Shown here: one piece after another, positions 1 to 8,798 of the stretch
Layout: each line of letters opens with the position of its first letter
Numbering within the stretch: the stretch's first letter is position 1
DNA from: Desulfosudis oleivorans Hxd3
GTDB lineage: Bacteria > Desulfobacterota > Desulfobacteria > Desulfobacterales > Desulfosudaceae
Length of the DNA stretch: 64,000 nt
NCBI RefSeq assembly: GCF_000018405.1
Contig: NC_009943.1
Location: 2,855,001-2,919,000 of the forward strand
Direction: 5' to 3'
The notes under the pieces: generated by a model
The model's database searches: none
Told to the model about the DNA's origin: nothing
Seen by the model: the letters and a program-made list of their open reading frames with translations, nothing else
Position numbers and translations under genes: made by a program

Positions 1-119
1 CTCACGTTCAGGGTTCTTCCCATGCCCTGGGAAACCACCTTGTTTTCGTGATCGACGCAGGAGTAAGAGAGGAGCCGCAGGGAGTCGATTCTGTCGTATC
101 GGCGTTTCTGGGATGTCAT
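1..119 (-). CDS. PilZ-domain protein, N-terminal part (runs off the left edge)
   Basis: The reverse strand opens with ATG at 119 and stays open to the window edge, giving 39 codons. The product begins MTSQKRRYDRIDSLRLLSYS, which resembles the RRxxxR start and first beta strand of PilZ domains, a family that commonly binds cyclic di-GMP. Only the N-terminus is visible, so the rest of the PilZ signature (D/NxSxxG) cannot be checked. It sits 16 bases downstream of the DUF4388/cyclic-nucleotide gene on the same strand and is probably the last visible gene of that operon. The family call is inferred from a short stretch. Confidence 0.6.
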   Translation of the reverse strand, partial: MTSQKRRYDRIDSLRLLSYSCVDHENKVVSQGMGRTLNV

Positions 120-135
120 GGCAATAACCTCATTT

Positions 136-1299
136 TTATTTTTTATACAAATCATACAAAATACTGGTGGTGGCGGAAATAAACGTGGCACAATTGTCGA
201 CCATGTTCCGCAGGGTGCCGGAAAGACGGGCGTACTCCTCGGCCAGGGCTTCCGTGTTCAGCTCCTTCATCTGAAGATTGTCGGTACCGAAAACAGCGGC
301 GGACTCCGGCTCATGCCCGATATTGAGAAAGGGGACAGGCCCCACAAAATCGGATTTTTCCAGCTTGCACAGCAGCAGGTCTCCCTGTTTCATAGACTTG
401 ACAATAAACGCATTGCCCGCAGAAATTGAAAGCAACCGGGCACTGCTTCCCCCTTTGGGAATGATGGGGGCCTTTCCCGTGGGTACACCCTTGAGGGGCT
501 GAGGACTCACGCGGCCCATGGCTGCCTGACGGGTGACCTGTTTCAGTCGCCTGTCCATGCTGAGAATGAGATTACGAAAATCCGAGGTCAGCGACGCGTA
601 TTCATGGGTCAGGCGGGGCCGGTCCAGTACCCCCAGCTGCACCCGGTCCGCTGCAATGGCTGTTGCGCTGCGAACCTCGTCCTGCTGGGAAAAGGCGGCC
701 ATGCTGCCGATAAACGATCCCGGCCCTACCTTCAGTATGGGGATCTTTTCTTCCCCGGCCTCTTTGCAAATATTCACCGTGCCTTCAAGAACCACCCACA
801 TCCATGTGCCGTGCCGGCCCTGGGAAACGATGGTCTGGCCTTCAGAAAAATCCTCCTCGGCCACCACATCCATGTAATCGATCAGCGGGCCCTTGATAAC
901 GGGCAAACGTCCACCTTTGCCGTCGGCCGTGTCGGGCGACGGCTCAAACCCAACGGCTCCCTTGACCTCGATCTCCCCATCGTCGAGCAGTCGCAGACCT
1001 TCAAGGATGATCTGCATGCGGCTTTTCTTGATCGACGGTTTGACATTCAACGGCTCCTGGCTGAAGCTAAACTCCCCTTCCTTCCAGCCAAAAAAGGAGT
1101 AAAGAACCTTCAATCCACGCTCCATGCCGTTGGACGCGTCCACCGGGTTCCCCTCCTTGAAGTAGACCTCCCCCGGAGACTCCACATATTTGCTCAACAG
1201 ATGCAACACGCCTGTGCTGCCGCTGGACCCGATCAGCTGAATCAATTCGCCGAGATTGAGAAACCGAAGATCACCGGTGAGAACGACCTGGTCTTTCAT
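136..1299 (-). CDS. DUF4388 plus cyclic-nucleotide-binding-like regulatory protein
   Basis: The 387-residue soluble protein starts with a DUF4388 (PATAN-type) domain at about residues 1-100: LTGDLRFLNLGELIQLIG, then GVLHL and the GWKEGEFSF motif. A cyclic-nucleotide-binding beta roll follows at about 145-260 (EEDFSEGQTIVSQG, GSFIGSMAAFS). The last 130 residues are not recognised. Such proteins are regulators or adaptors and carry no visible catalytic motif; the ligand is unknown. The ATG at 1299 has GGAG five bases upstream. It lies 19 bases after the MglA-like GTPase gene on the same strand, so the two are probably co-transcribed and may act in one signalling module. Confidence 0.8.
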   Translation of the reverse strand: MKDQVVLTGDLRFLNLGELIQLIGSSGSTGVLHLLSKYVESPGEVYFKEGNPVDASNGMERGLKVLYSFFGWKEGEFSFSQEPLNVKPSIKKSRMQIILEGLRLLDDGEIEVKGAVGFEPSPDTADGKGGRLPVIKGPLIDYMDVVAEEDFSEGQTIVSQGRHGTWMWVVLEGTVNICKEAGEEKIPILKVGPGSFIGSMAAFSQQDEVRSATAIAADRVQLGVLDRPRLTHEYASLTSDFRNLILSMDRRLKQVTRQAAMGRVSPQPLKGVPTGKAPIIPKGGSSARLLSISAGNAFIVKSMKQGDLLLCKLEKSDFVGPVPFLNIGHEPESAAVFGTDNLQMKELNTEALAEEYARLSGTLRNMVDNCATFISATTSILYDLYKK

Positions 1300-1318
1300 A
1301 ATGCTCCATGCCCGAAAA

Positions 1319-1933
1319 TCAGCTCGCCCATTGCAGTTGTTTCTGCAGGTGTTGAAGCGTCAGCCGAAGGCAGGCCTGAAGGGTCTGGCCCACGCCCTTG
1401 CCGTTGACCGCACTGGCCTCAAAGGAAGGTACCTTCAACTGGCGGTTGAGATCCTTTTCCATCTGCTCCACGGACATCAATGGTATGCCATCGTCGGCCA
1501 GATCCCGCTTGTTGTACTGAAGTATCAGGGGAGTTTTGAAGATGCTCATGTTGTACTCCTTGAGGTTCTGCTGTAAGTCCTTTAAGGAGAGCATGTTCTT
1601 TTCCCGCCGCACCTCCATGGAATCGGCCACGAACACCACGCCGTCCACCCCTTTTAACACCAGTTTCCGCGTGGAGCTGTACTGTACCTGGCCGGGAACG
1701 GTAAAAAGCTGTACCCGGACGTCACATCCCTTGATCTTGCCCAGGTCCATGGGCAGAAAATCAAAAAACAGGGTCCGGTCCCCCTCGGTATCGATGGAGA
1801 CCATCTCGCTCTTGACCTGTTTTTTATACGCCTTGAAGACATATTCCAGATTGGTGGTCTTGCCGCCCCGGCCGGGGCCGTAGTAGACGATCTTGCACTC
1901 AATCTCGCGTTTATTGATATTAAATACAGCCAT
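1319..1933 (-). CDS. mglA: MglA-like small Ras-type GTPase
   Basis: The 204-residue protein has the MglA fold. The P-loop is YYGPGRGGKTTNLEYVF (about residues 17-33), followed by SIDTEGDRTLFFDFLPMDLG, the switch region FTVPGQVQY, and the NKRD base-recognition motif at about 141-144. MglA proteins switch between GDP and GTP states to set cell polarity, gliding or pilus position, usually with a roadblock-type MglB activator. No roadblock gene is visible here. Neighbouring genes encode a DUF4388/cNMP protein, a PilZ protein and a TPR protein on the same strand. The start has only a weak ribosome-binding site. The family is clear; its role in this organism is inferred. Confidence 0.9.
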   Translation of the reverse strand: MAVFNINKREIECKIVYYGPGRGGKTTNLEYVFKAYKKQVKSEMVSIDTEGDRTLFFDFLPMDLGKIKGCDVRVQLFTVPGQVQYSSTRKLVLKGVDGVVFVADSMEVRREKNMLSLKDLQQNLKEYNMSIFKTPLILQYNKRDLADDGIPLMSVEQMEKDLNRQLKVPSFEASAVNGKGVGQTLQACLRLTLQHLQKQLQWAS

Positions 1934-2054
1934 AGTAGGTCTTTATAACAACGATCAAGCCGTTACGGGTTCGTGAATACCCTACATACCACACTCACGC
2001 CTGGATGCAAACAGTAAAACCGTATGTTGTTGGAACTTGATGGTAATAAAGCGA

Positions 2055-2936
2055 TTACAGACTGTCAATCTTAATGTCCATGCTGTAATCGCCCTGCTTG
2101 GGACCGGAGGTGATTTTTGTCTTGGAGGTGACTTCGCCGGAGCCCCTGAAGATGGCGATGGGGGAATAGAAATGAACGTCCTCCAGCTTGGATCCTTCCT
2201 GGAGGTCCTGAATCATCTTTTCATCTTTTCGGTCAATAATCAGGCTGACCACGTTGCCGGACTGAAAGCTGACGTCCAGTTCAACCTGGTTGCCGTTGGG
2301 AAGGGTAATGGCCACAGCACTGATATCAAGGAAATCGTCTTCGTCCACGCCGCCGCCGGTGAGGGCCTCGGACCGGGCCGCCCCCTTTTCATCCCATTTT
2401 TTGTCAAGAATCTCCTCAAAAAAGCTCTTGACCTTTTCCAGCTCATCCTCGCTGAAAATGTTTTCCACCTTCCATTCGGAAAGCTGGGCATAGGCGTCAT
2501 CGGAGGACTTGTAGGTGATCAGGCACCGCAGAATGTTCTTGGCCGCCTGGACTCGCTGGGAATCCACGTCCAGCAGCCGCCGAAACTCGGCAATGGCGTC
2601 GTTGAACTGGCCGAACTTGGCCAGGGCCACGGCCCCCTCAAGAGCGGCCGCGTCTTTGTCTTCAGAGGCGGTCTGGGAAAAAAGCTTTTTAATGAGCCGG
2701 TTGACCTCGGGCGACATCTGCGGAGAGCTGGAGGCATTTTCCAGCCGCACCAGAACCCCCTGGACCTTGGCGATTTTCTTGGAAACATTGTCCAGCAGTT
2801 TGTCCCTGTTGGGCAGCTGTTTGCTTTTCTGAATGATGCGCCGGACACGCTCGTAACTTTCACGGGCCTCGTTGAACAAACCCTGGGAACGATAGAGTTC
2901 CGCCTGTTTTAACAATGATTTGATCTTCTCCCGCAT
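2055..2936 (-). CDS. TPR-containing protein with a C-terminal PilZ-like region
   Basis: The 293-residue protein has no signal peptide or membrane segment. Residues 1-170 look helical and TPR-like (for example AELYRSQGLFNEARESYERV and ALAKFGQFNDAIAEFRRLLD). After an acidic linker, residues 205-293 look beta-rich (NGNQVELDVSFQSGNVVSLII), somewhat like a PilZ-type domain. It is the first gene of the leftward MglA module, 121 bases ahead of the GTPase gene, and a plausible promoter lies at 3065-3092. It may be a scaffold or effector for the GTPase, but that rests only on position. I do not recognise a named family for the whole protein. Confidence 0.6.
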   Translation of the reverse strand: MREKIKSLLKQAELYRSQGLFNEARESYERVRRIIQKSKQLPNRDKLLDNVSKKIAKVQGVLVRLENASSSPQMSPEVNRLIKKLFSQTASEDKDAAALEGAVALAKFGQFNDAIAEFRRLLDVDSQRVQAAKNILRCLITYKSSDDAYAQLSEWKVENIFSEDELEKVKSFFEEILDKKWDEKGAARSEALTGGGVDEDDFLDISAVAITLPNGNQVELDVSFQSGNVVSLIIDRKDEKMIQDLQEGSKLEDVHFYSPIAIFRGSGEVTSKTKITSGPKQGDYSMDIKIDSL

Positions 2937-3064
2937 GGTTGAAGCAGCCTTTTATTGTCCGGGTGCCGGAAAACGGTGTTTCCTTCGCATGCGCCGTTCC
3001 GGTGAATAAAGCGTAACCGGCTGTTTTAAAAGTATTTACTTTCTACAGCACCGTAAACAGGCAA

Positions 3065-3092
3065 ATCCTATCAGATATATAATGTTTGTCAA
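3065..3092 (-). promoter_or_regulatory. Sigma-70-like promoter for the TPR/MglA operon
   Basis: Reverse-strand TTGACA (3092-3087), a 16-base spacer and TAGGAT (3070-3065). The -35 box is perfect and the -10 box matches four of six. It would give a leader of about 120 bases before the ATG at 2936. It lies 12 bases from the left end of the 275-bp repeat element. Confidence 0.45.
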
Positions 3093-3103
3093 TAGCATTT
3101 ACT

Positions 3104-3378
3104 CCCGGATATTTCATGAAATTTTTCGACATGGATTAATGTTTATAAAGATACAGTGTATTGAAATTGATTTCAGGCGTTTTTTGGAAACACAAACTGT
3201 TATGAACGGTTTGAGGTATTTTATCTCAATTTTATGCCGAAAAATTTCACCCTTCGGGCGAGTCACCTTGATCCCGCCATCGGCGGGACTGTGTTGCGGG
3301 ACATTCGCGGTAGATTGACTACAGCTTCATGTCCCGCGCCTTGCATCTGCGGCCAAATCAACTCGTGAAATATCCGGG
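3104..3378. repeat. 275-bp repeat element with terminal inverted repeats, copy 1
   Basis: This stretch fills most of the gene-free gap 2937-3495. Its ends are inverted repeats: CCCGGATATTTCATGA at 3104-3119 and TCGTGAAATATCCGGG at 3363-3378, with 15 of 16 positions matching. A second copy of exactly 275 bases lies at 41804-42078, and the right-hand 140 bases are nearly identical between the two. Inside are further inverted pairs: GAAATTTTTCGACAT (3117-3131) with ATGCCGAAAAATTTC (3235-3249); the hairpin CCCGCCATCGGCGGG near 3272; and GCGGGACAT paired with ATGTCCCGC near 3296-3340. There is no transposase. It looks like a non-autonomous mobile element or a structured repeat. The rest of the gap holds promoter sequences. 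Confidence 0.8.
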
Positions 3379-3419
3379 TTACGCCCTTTGCCGCAGGCAC
3401 ATACGGGACACGGTTTATA

Positions 3420-4431
<1,012 letters not shown>

Positions 4432-4458
4432 TTCAGGGCCGGATTTAAAACATCATCA

Positions 4459-4496
4459 AACGCGCATTCCGGTGTACCGGGGTGCGCGTTTTTTTT
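4459..4496 (+). terminator. Rho-independent terminator of mdh
   Basis: AACGCGCA (4459-4466) pairs with TGCGCGTT (4483-4490) around a 16-base loop and runs into eight Ts, 28 bases after the mdh stop. Confidence 0.85.
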
Positions 4497-4515
4497 CGCA
4501 AGCACGCTCCCGCTG

Positions 4516-4620
4516 ATCCAAATCGCTATCCAAATCGGGATCGGGATCGACCGCTTATTTACGGAGGTGTAATGGGGTTTCGATTTCGATACCGATACCG
4601 ATACCGATTTGGATTTGGAT
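4516..4620. repeat. Inverted hexanucleotide-periodic repeat (CGATNN/NNATCG)
   Basis: The left arm has ATCCAAATCG repeated and GGGATCGGGATCGA. The right arm has TTTCGATTTCGATACCGATACCGATACCGA in six-base steps and then GGATTTGGAT. The arms are largely reverse complements, so the transcript could fold into a long imperfect hairpin. Related hexamer tracts occur at 6536-6586, 6684-6729 and 18479-18513. Confidence 0.65.
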
Positions 4621-4649
4621 AAAAAGTATGTATCCCTTCACTTGGCCCC

Positions 4650-6530
4650 TCAACCCCTCGACCCCTTGAATCCTTGAGCCCTCAGGTGTTCCCTGATCTG
4701 CCCGGCCATGGACCCGGTAATTCCCGGCAGTGCGGCAAGGTCTTCCACCGATGCGGCGCGAACGCCTTCGACCGTTCCGAACCGGTCCAGCAGCATTCTT
4801 TTGCGCTGCGGCCCGATGCCGGGAATGTCGTCCAGGGCGGAGCGCAGGGAGATGCGCTTCCGCTCCTTTCGCTGGTAGTCAATGGCAAACCGGTGGGCCT
4901 CGTCCCGAATCTCTTCCAGCAGAAACAGAGCCGGGTCGGCCGGGCCAAGGTTGACCGGGTTGCGCCGTCCCGGCACATAGACCTTGTCTGCCGTCTCCTC
5001 TTTTGCCTCGTCCTTTTTTGAAATGGCGGCCACGCCCATCTTTCCGGCCAGGCCGGCCTCCTGAAGTACGGCCGCGGCAATGTTCAGCTGCCCCCTGCCC
5101 CCGTCCACCAGCAGCAGGTCCACCGGGCCGGCGTCATCGGCGCCGGCGGCAAACCGCCGCACCAGCACCTGCTTCATGGCCGCGTAGTCGTCCGCCGCCG
5201 GCACACCGGCCAGCCGGTAGCGCCGGTAGGCCGACGGATCGGGAACGCCGTCGGCAAAGACCACCACCGCGGCCACGGTGCCGGTGCCGGCAAGATGGGA
5301 GTTGTCCACGCACGCGATCCGGGCCGGCACATCGGAAAGGCCCAGCTTGCGGGCCAGCCGCTCCAGTGTCTTCTGGTGCTTCCGCGCTCCCAGGGCGGCG
5401 GCGGCCAGTTCGTTTTGCGCGTTCTCCCGGGCCATCTTTATCAGCAGAAACTTTTCCCCTCTTCGGGGAACAGCCATGTTCACCCGTTTTTCCGCCAGGT
5501 CCCGCAGATGGTCGGCGATCCACGGCCCGCCGAACGGGGTGCCATCGGTGAGAATCTCGTCCGGCACCCGGCCCGGCTCGGTGTAATACTGCACCATAAA
5601 GGTGGCCAGACTGTCAGCCACGGAGGACAGCAGCTCCTCGAAGTGAAAAAACCGGGTGCCGGAAAGCACCCCCTTTCGTACCTGGAGGAGGGCCACCACG
5701 GAGCGCCGGCCCTCCTCGGCCACGGCGATCACGTCCCGGTCCGCGAAATCAGGGGTTACCACCACCTGCTTTTCAATCACCTTTTCAATGGCAAAAAGCC
5801 GGTCCCGCAGCAGGGCCGCTTTTTCAAATTCCTGGTTCTCCGCGGCCCCCTTCATCCGAACCCGAAGATCGCTCACCAGTTCCGTGGCCCGGCCCTTGAG
5901 AAACAGGGAGACCTCCCGCACCGCCTCGGCATAATCGTTTTCCGGCACGTCGTAAAAACAGGGTCCCAGGCAGAGCCCCATCTGGAAGTTAATGCAGGGC
6001 CGCGACCTTTTTTTAAAAACTTTGCCCCGGCACTTGCGCAGCCGAAAGGTTTTATCCACCACCTTCAACGTTTCCCGCACGGCCCGGGCCGATGAAAAGG
6101 GGCCGAAGTAAACGGCCCCGTCGGGCCGGGTCTTGCGCACGATCTCCAGGGCCGGATAGGGCTGCCGGGGGTCGATGCGGAGCGACGGGTACCGCTTGTC
6201 GTCCTTTAACAGCACGTTGTACCGGGGCTTGTGACGCCGGATCAGGGATGCTTCCAGAATCAGGGCCTCGTTTTCCGTGGCCGTGACAATGGTGTCAAAA
6301 TCAACTACGCGCTCCATCAGCAGCCCGGTCTTGAGGTCGAGCCGCTCTTTTTTGACAAAATAGGAGGCCAGCCGCTTTTTCAGATTAAAGGCCTTGCCCA
6401 CGTAGATGATGGCGCCGGCCCCATCCTTCATCAGATAAACCCCGGGCCGGGCCGGTGCACCGGCCAGTTTTTCTGCCAACCGGTCTTCGGGCAGCTCGTG
6501 TTCGTTATCTGTTTTTGCCTGTGTTTTCAT
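4650..6530 (-). CDS. uvrC: UvrABC system protein C (excinuclease subunit)
   Basis: The 626-residue protein makes both incisions in nucleotide excision repair after UvrB loading. Domains in order: GIY-YIG nuclease at about 28-105 (PGVYLMKDGAGAIIYVGKAF), a cysteine cluster (CRGKVFKKRSRPCINF, then LCLGPC), the UVR motif that contacts UvrB (NQEFEKAALLRDRLFAIEKV), an RNase H-like nuclease (CVDNSHLAGTGTVAAVVVF), and tandem helix-hairpin-helix motifs at the C-terminus (DDIPGIGPQRKRMLLDRFG, LPGITGSMAGQI). The last nine residues, AQGFKGSRG, are encoded by a 23-base repeat that also occurs after ydbL, so the native C-terminus seems to have been extended by repeat sequence. It follows uvrB on the same strand after about 210 bases. 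Confidence 0.96.
   Translation of the reverse strand: MKTQAKTDNEHELPEDRLAEKLAGAPARPGVYLMKDGAGAIIYVGKAFNLKKRLASYFVKKERLDLKTGLLMERVVDFDTIVTATENEALILEASLIRRHKPRYNVLLKDDKRYPSLRIDPRQPYPALEIVRKTRPDGAVYFGPFSSARAVRETLKVVDKTFRLRKCRGKVFKKRSRPCINFQMGLCLGPCFYDVPENDYAEAVREVSLFLKGRATELVSDLRVRMKGAAENQEFEKAALLRDRLFAIEKVIEKQVVVTPDFADRDVIAVAEEGRRSVVALLQVRKGVLSGTRFFHFEELLSSVADSLATFMVQYYTEPGRVPDEILTDGTPFGGPWIADHLRDLAEKRVNMAVPRRGEKFLLIKMARENAQNELAAAALGARKHQKTLERLARKLGLSDVPARIACVDNSHLAGTGTVAAVVVFADGVPDPSAYRRYRLAGVPAADDYAAMKQVLVRRFAAGADDAGPVDLLLVDGGRGQLNIAAAVLQEAGLAGKMGVAAISKKDEAKEETADKVYVPGRRNPVNLGPADPALFLLEEIRDEAHRFAIDYQRKERKRISLRSALDDIPGIGPQRKRMLLDRFGTVEGVRAASVEDLAALPGITGSMAGQIREHLRAQGFKGSRG
4654..4676 (-). repeat. 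23-base dispersed repeat inside the uvrC 3' end
   Basis: The reverse strand reads CAAGGATTCAAGGGG followed by TCGAGGGG. The same unit, with two base changes, is at 21826-21848 directly after the ydbL stop. Here it encodes part of the UvrC C-terminus. Confidence 0.6.
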
Positions 6531-6535
6531 AAAAA

Positions 6536-6586
6536 TCTTACTCTTGCTCTTACTCTTAATCGTGCTCGTGCCCGTGCTCGTAATCG
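6536..6586. repeat. Hexanucleotide-periodic tract in the uvrC leader
   Basis: On the reverse strand, blocks ACGAGC, ACGGGC, ACGAGC, ACGATT, AAGAGT, AAGAGC, AAGAGT, AAGATT follow one another and end five bases before the uvrC ATG. The purine-rich end may double as the ribosome-binding region. Confidence 0.6.
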
Positions 6587-6683
6587 TACCACCCTACCAG
6601 CCCGAATTCCGGGTCTGGCCCGGGTTCCGGGGCAGGCCCAGAATGACGGATGTGGTGTTGCTTAGCCCGTGGCGCCCCTTGTT

Positions 6684-6729
6684 TCGATCCCGATACCGAT
6701 AGCGATAGCGATCCCGATGTCGATTTGGG
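6684..6729. repeat. Hexanucleotide-periodic tract between uvrB and uvrC
   Basis: Successive CGATNN blocks (CGATCC, CGATAC, CGATAG, CGATAG, CGATCC, CGATGT, CGATTT) lie just after the uvrB stop. They resemble the tracts at 4516-4620 and 18479-18513. Confidence 0.6.
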
Positions 6730-6742
6730 CAAAGCGGCCCCC

Positions 6743-8743
6743 CTATCCATTCCCGTCAAAAACAATCAGCTTCCTTAACGCCGCGATCCGGTCCCGGATA
6801 TCGGCGGCCTTTTCAAATTCATAATCATCGGCAGCGGCCTTCATCTCCTTTTCCAGGCGCCGGATAATCTCGTCCAGGTCGTCCGTGTCACCGTACCGGG
6901 CAAGGGTTTCGGCCACGGCTGCGGAAGGCCCTGCCCTGTCACCGCCCTGTGCCCCGAAATCCGGGGACATCTCCTTGAAAATCGTCCGGGGCGTGATGTG
7001 GTGGTCCGTGTTATAGGTGGCCTGAATCTTCCGCCGACGGTTGGTCTCATCCATGGCCCGGGCCATGGCATCGGTGATGCGGTCCGCGTAGAGAATCACC
7101 GTGCCGTTGACGTTCCGGGCGGCCCGGCCGAAAATCTGAATCAGGGATCGTTCGGACCGGAGAAACCCCTCCTTGTCGGCGTCCAGCACGGCCACCAGGG
7201 AGACCTCGGGGATATCCAGCCCCTCCCGCAACAGGTTGATGCCGATCAGCACATCCACGTCGCCCCGCCGCAGTTCGGAGATCACGGCCATGCGCTCCAG
7301 CGTCTTTACCTCGGAATGAAGGTACCGGGTCTTGACCCCCAGCTCGGCGTAGTAGTCGGTCAGGTCTTCGGCCATGCGCTTGGTCAGGGTGGTGATCAGG
7401 ACCCGCTCGTTTTTCTCCACCCGAGCCCGAATCTCGTCAAACAGGTGATCCACCTGGTTTTCCGCGCTTCGCACCTCAATCCGGGGATCCACCAGGCCGG
7501 TGGGCCGCACGATCTGCTCCGCCACGGCATCGCCCGCCTTGCGGTACTCATAGGCAGCCGGCGTGGCCGACACATAGATCACCGCGGCCCGCCCTGTCTT
7601 TTCCTCAAACTCCTCAAAGGTCAGGGGCCGGTTGTCCAAGGCCGACGGCAGCCGGAACCCGAACTCCACCAGCGTGGACTTGCGTGAGTGGTCCCCCTTA
7701 TACATGGCCCCCAGCTGGGGCACGGTGATATGGCACTCGTCCAGGAACAGCAGAAAATCGTCGGGGAAATAGTCCAGCAGGGTGGCCGGGGGCTGGCCCG
7801 GCTCCCGGCCGGTCAGGTGGCGGGAGTAGTTTTCAATGCCGTTGCAGTATCCCATCTCCAGGATCATCTCCAGGTCAAACCGGGTCCGCTCCTCGATGCG
7901 CTGGGCCTCTATCAGCTTGCCGGCAGCGCGAAAGTGATCGATCCGGACCTTGAGTTCCTCGTTTACCCGGTCCACGATGGCCTTGCGGTCCTGCTGCCGG
8001 GTTACGTAGTGGGTGGCCGGGTAGATGACGGCCCTTGGAATTTTACCCCGCACGCTGCCCTTGAGCGGGTCAATTTCAAACAGGGCCTCCACCTCGTCGC
8101 CGAAAAACTCCACCCGCAGGGCCGCCTCCTCCTCGGACGCGGGGAAAATGTCCACCCGGTCGCCCCGCACCCGGAACACGCCCCTGGAAAAATCGTAGTC
8201 GTTGCGCTCGTACTGAATCGCCACCAGGTCGGCCAGGAGCCGGTCCCGGTCCAGTTCCATGCCCGGCGCCAGTTCCACGCGCAGGCCCCGGTAGTCTTCC
8301 GGGGACCCCAGACCGAAGATGCAGGACACGCTGGCCACCACGATCACGTCAGGCCGGGAAAGCACCGACCGGGTGGCGGAGTGGCGCATCTTGTCAATGG
8401 TGTCGTTGATCGACGAATCCTTCTGAATATAGGTGTCGGTCACCGGCAGGTAGGCCTCTGGCTGATAAAAATCGTAGTAGCTGACAAAATATTCCACTGC
8501 GTTGCGCGGAAAAAGGGCATGGAATTCATTGTAGAGCTGGGCCGCCAGTGTCTTGTTGGGCGCGATGATCAGGGCCGGCCGTTTCAGCTCGGCGATCACG
8601 TGGGCCATGGTAAAGGTCTTGCCCGACCCGGTGACGCCCACGAACACGTTGTGGCGACGGCCGGAACGGATCTGGTCGCAGAGCCTGCGAATGGCCCGGG
8701 GCTGATCCCCGGCCGGGGTGAATGAAGTGGTCAGATCATACAT
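6743..8743 (-). CDS. uvrB: UvrABC system protein B (excinuclease helicase subunit)
   Basis: The 666-residue protein is the damage-verifying subunit of nucleotide excision repair. Visible are Walker [15 protein letters not shown] (about 36-49), the beta-hairpin region [20 protein letters not shown], motif II LFLDECH, motif [22 protein letters not shown], and the C-terminal UVR motif [15 protein letters not shown] that binds UvrC. Length is normal for the family. It is upstream of uvrC on the same strand, separated by about 210 bases rich in hexamer repeats. Confidence 0.97.
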   Translation of the reverse strand: MYDLTTSFTPAGDQPRAIRRLCDQIRSGRRHNVFVGVTGSGKTFTMAHVIAELKRPALIIAPNKTLAAQLYNEFHALFPRNAVEYFVSYYDFYQPEAYLPVTDTYIQKDSSINDTIDKMRHSATRSVLSRPDVIVVASVSCIFGLGSPEDYRGLRVELAPGMELDRDRLLADLVAIQYERNDYDFSRGVFRVRGDRVDIFPASEEEAALRVEFFGDEVEALFEIDPLKGSVRGKIPRAVIYPATHYVTRQQDRKAIVDRVNEELKVRIDHFRAAGKLIEAQRIEERTRFDLEMILEMGYCNGIENYSRHLTGREPGQPPATLLDYFPDDFLLFLDECHITVPQLGAMYKGDHSRKSTLVEFGFRLPSALDNRPLTFEEFEEKTGRAAVIYVSATPAAYEYRKAGDAVAEQIVRPTGLVDPRIEVRSAENQVDHLFDEIRARVEKNERVLITTLTKRMAEDLTDYYAELGVKTRYLHSEVKTLERMAVISELRRGDVDVLIGINLLREGLDIPEVSLVAVLDADKEGFLRSERSLIQIFGRAARNVNGTVILYADRITDAMARAMDETNRRRKIQATYNTDHHITPRTIFKEMSPDFGAQGGDRAGPSAAVAETLARYGDTDDLDEIIRRLEKEMKAAADDYEFEKAADIRDRIAALRKLIVFDGNG

Positions 8744-8798
8744 GGAAGTAACACCGCGCTATCTTCTCCTTCAGCGGTATATGACGGCAGGGGCGGGG

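Noticed and set aside
604-1407. Long forward frame opposite the DUF4388 gene, and similar long antisense frames at 7688-8725, 12670-13722 and 14486-15595
   Set aside because: Each is a shadow of a well-supported gene on the other strand in GC-rich codon use; products show no family features.
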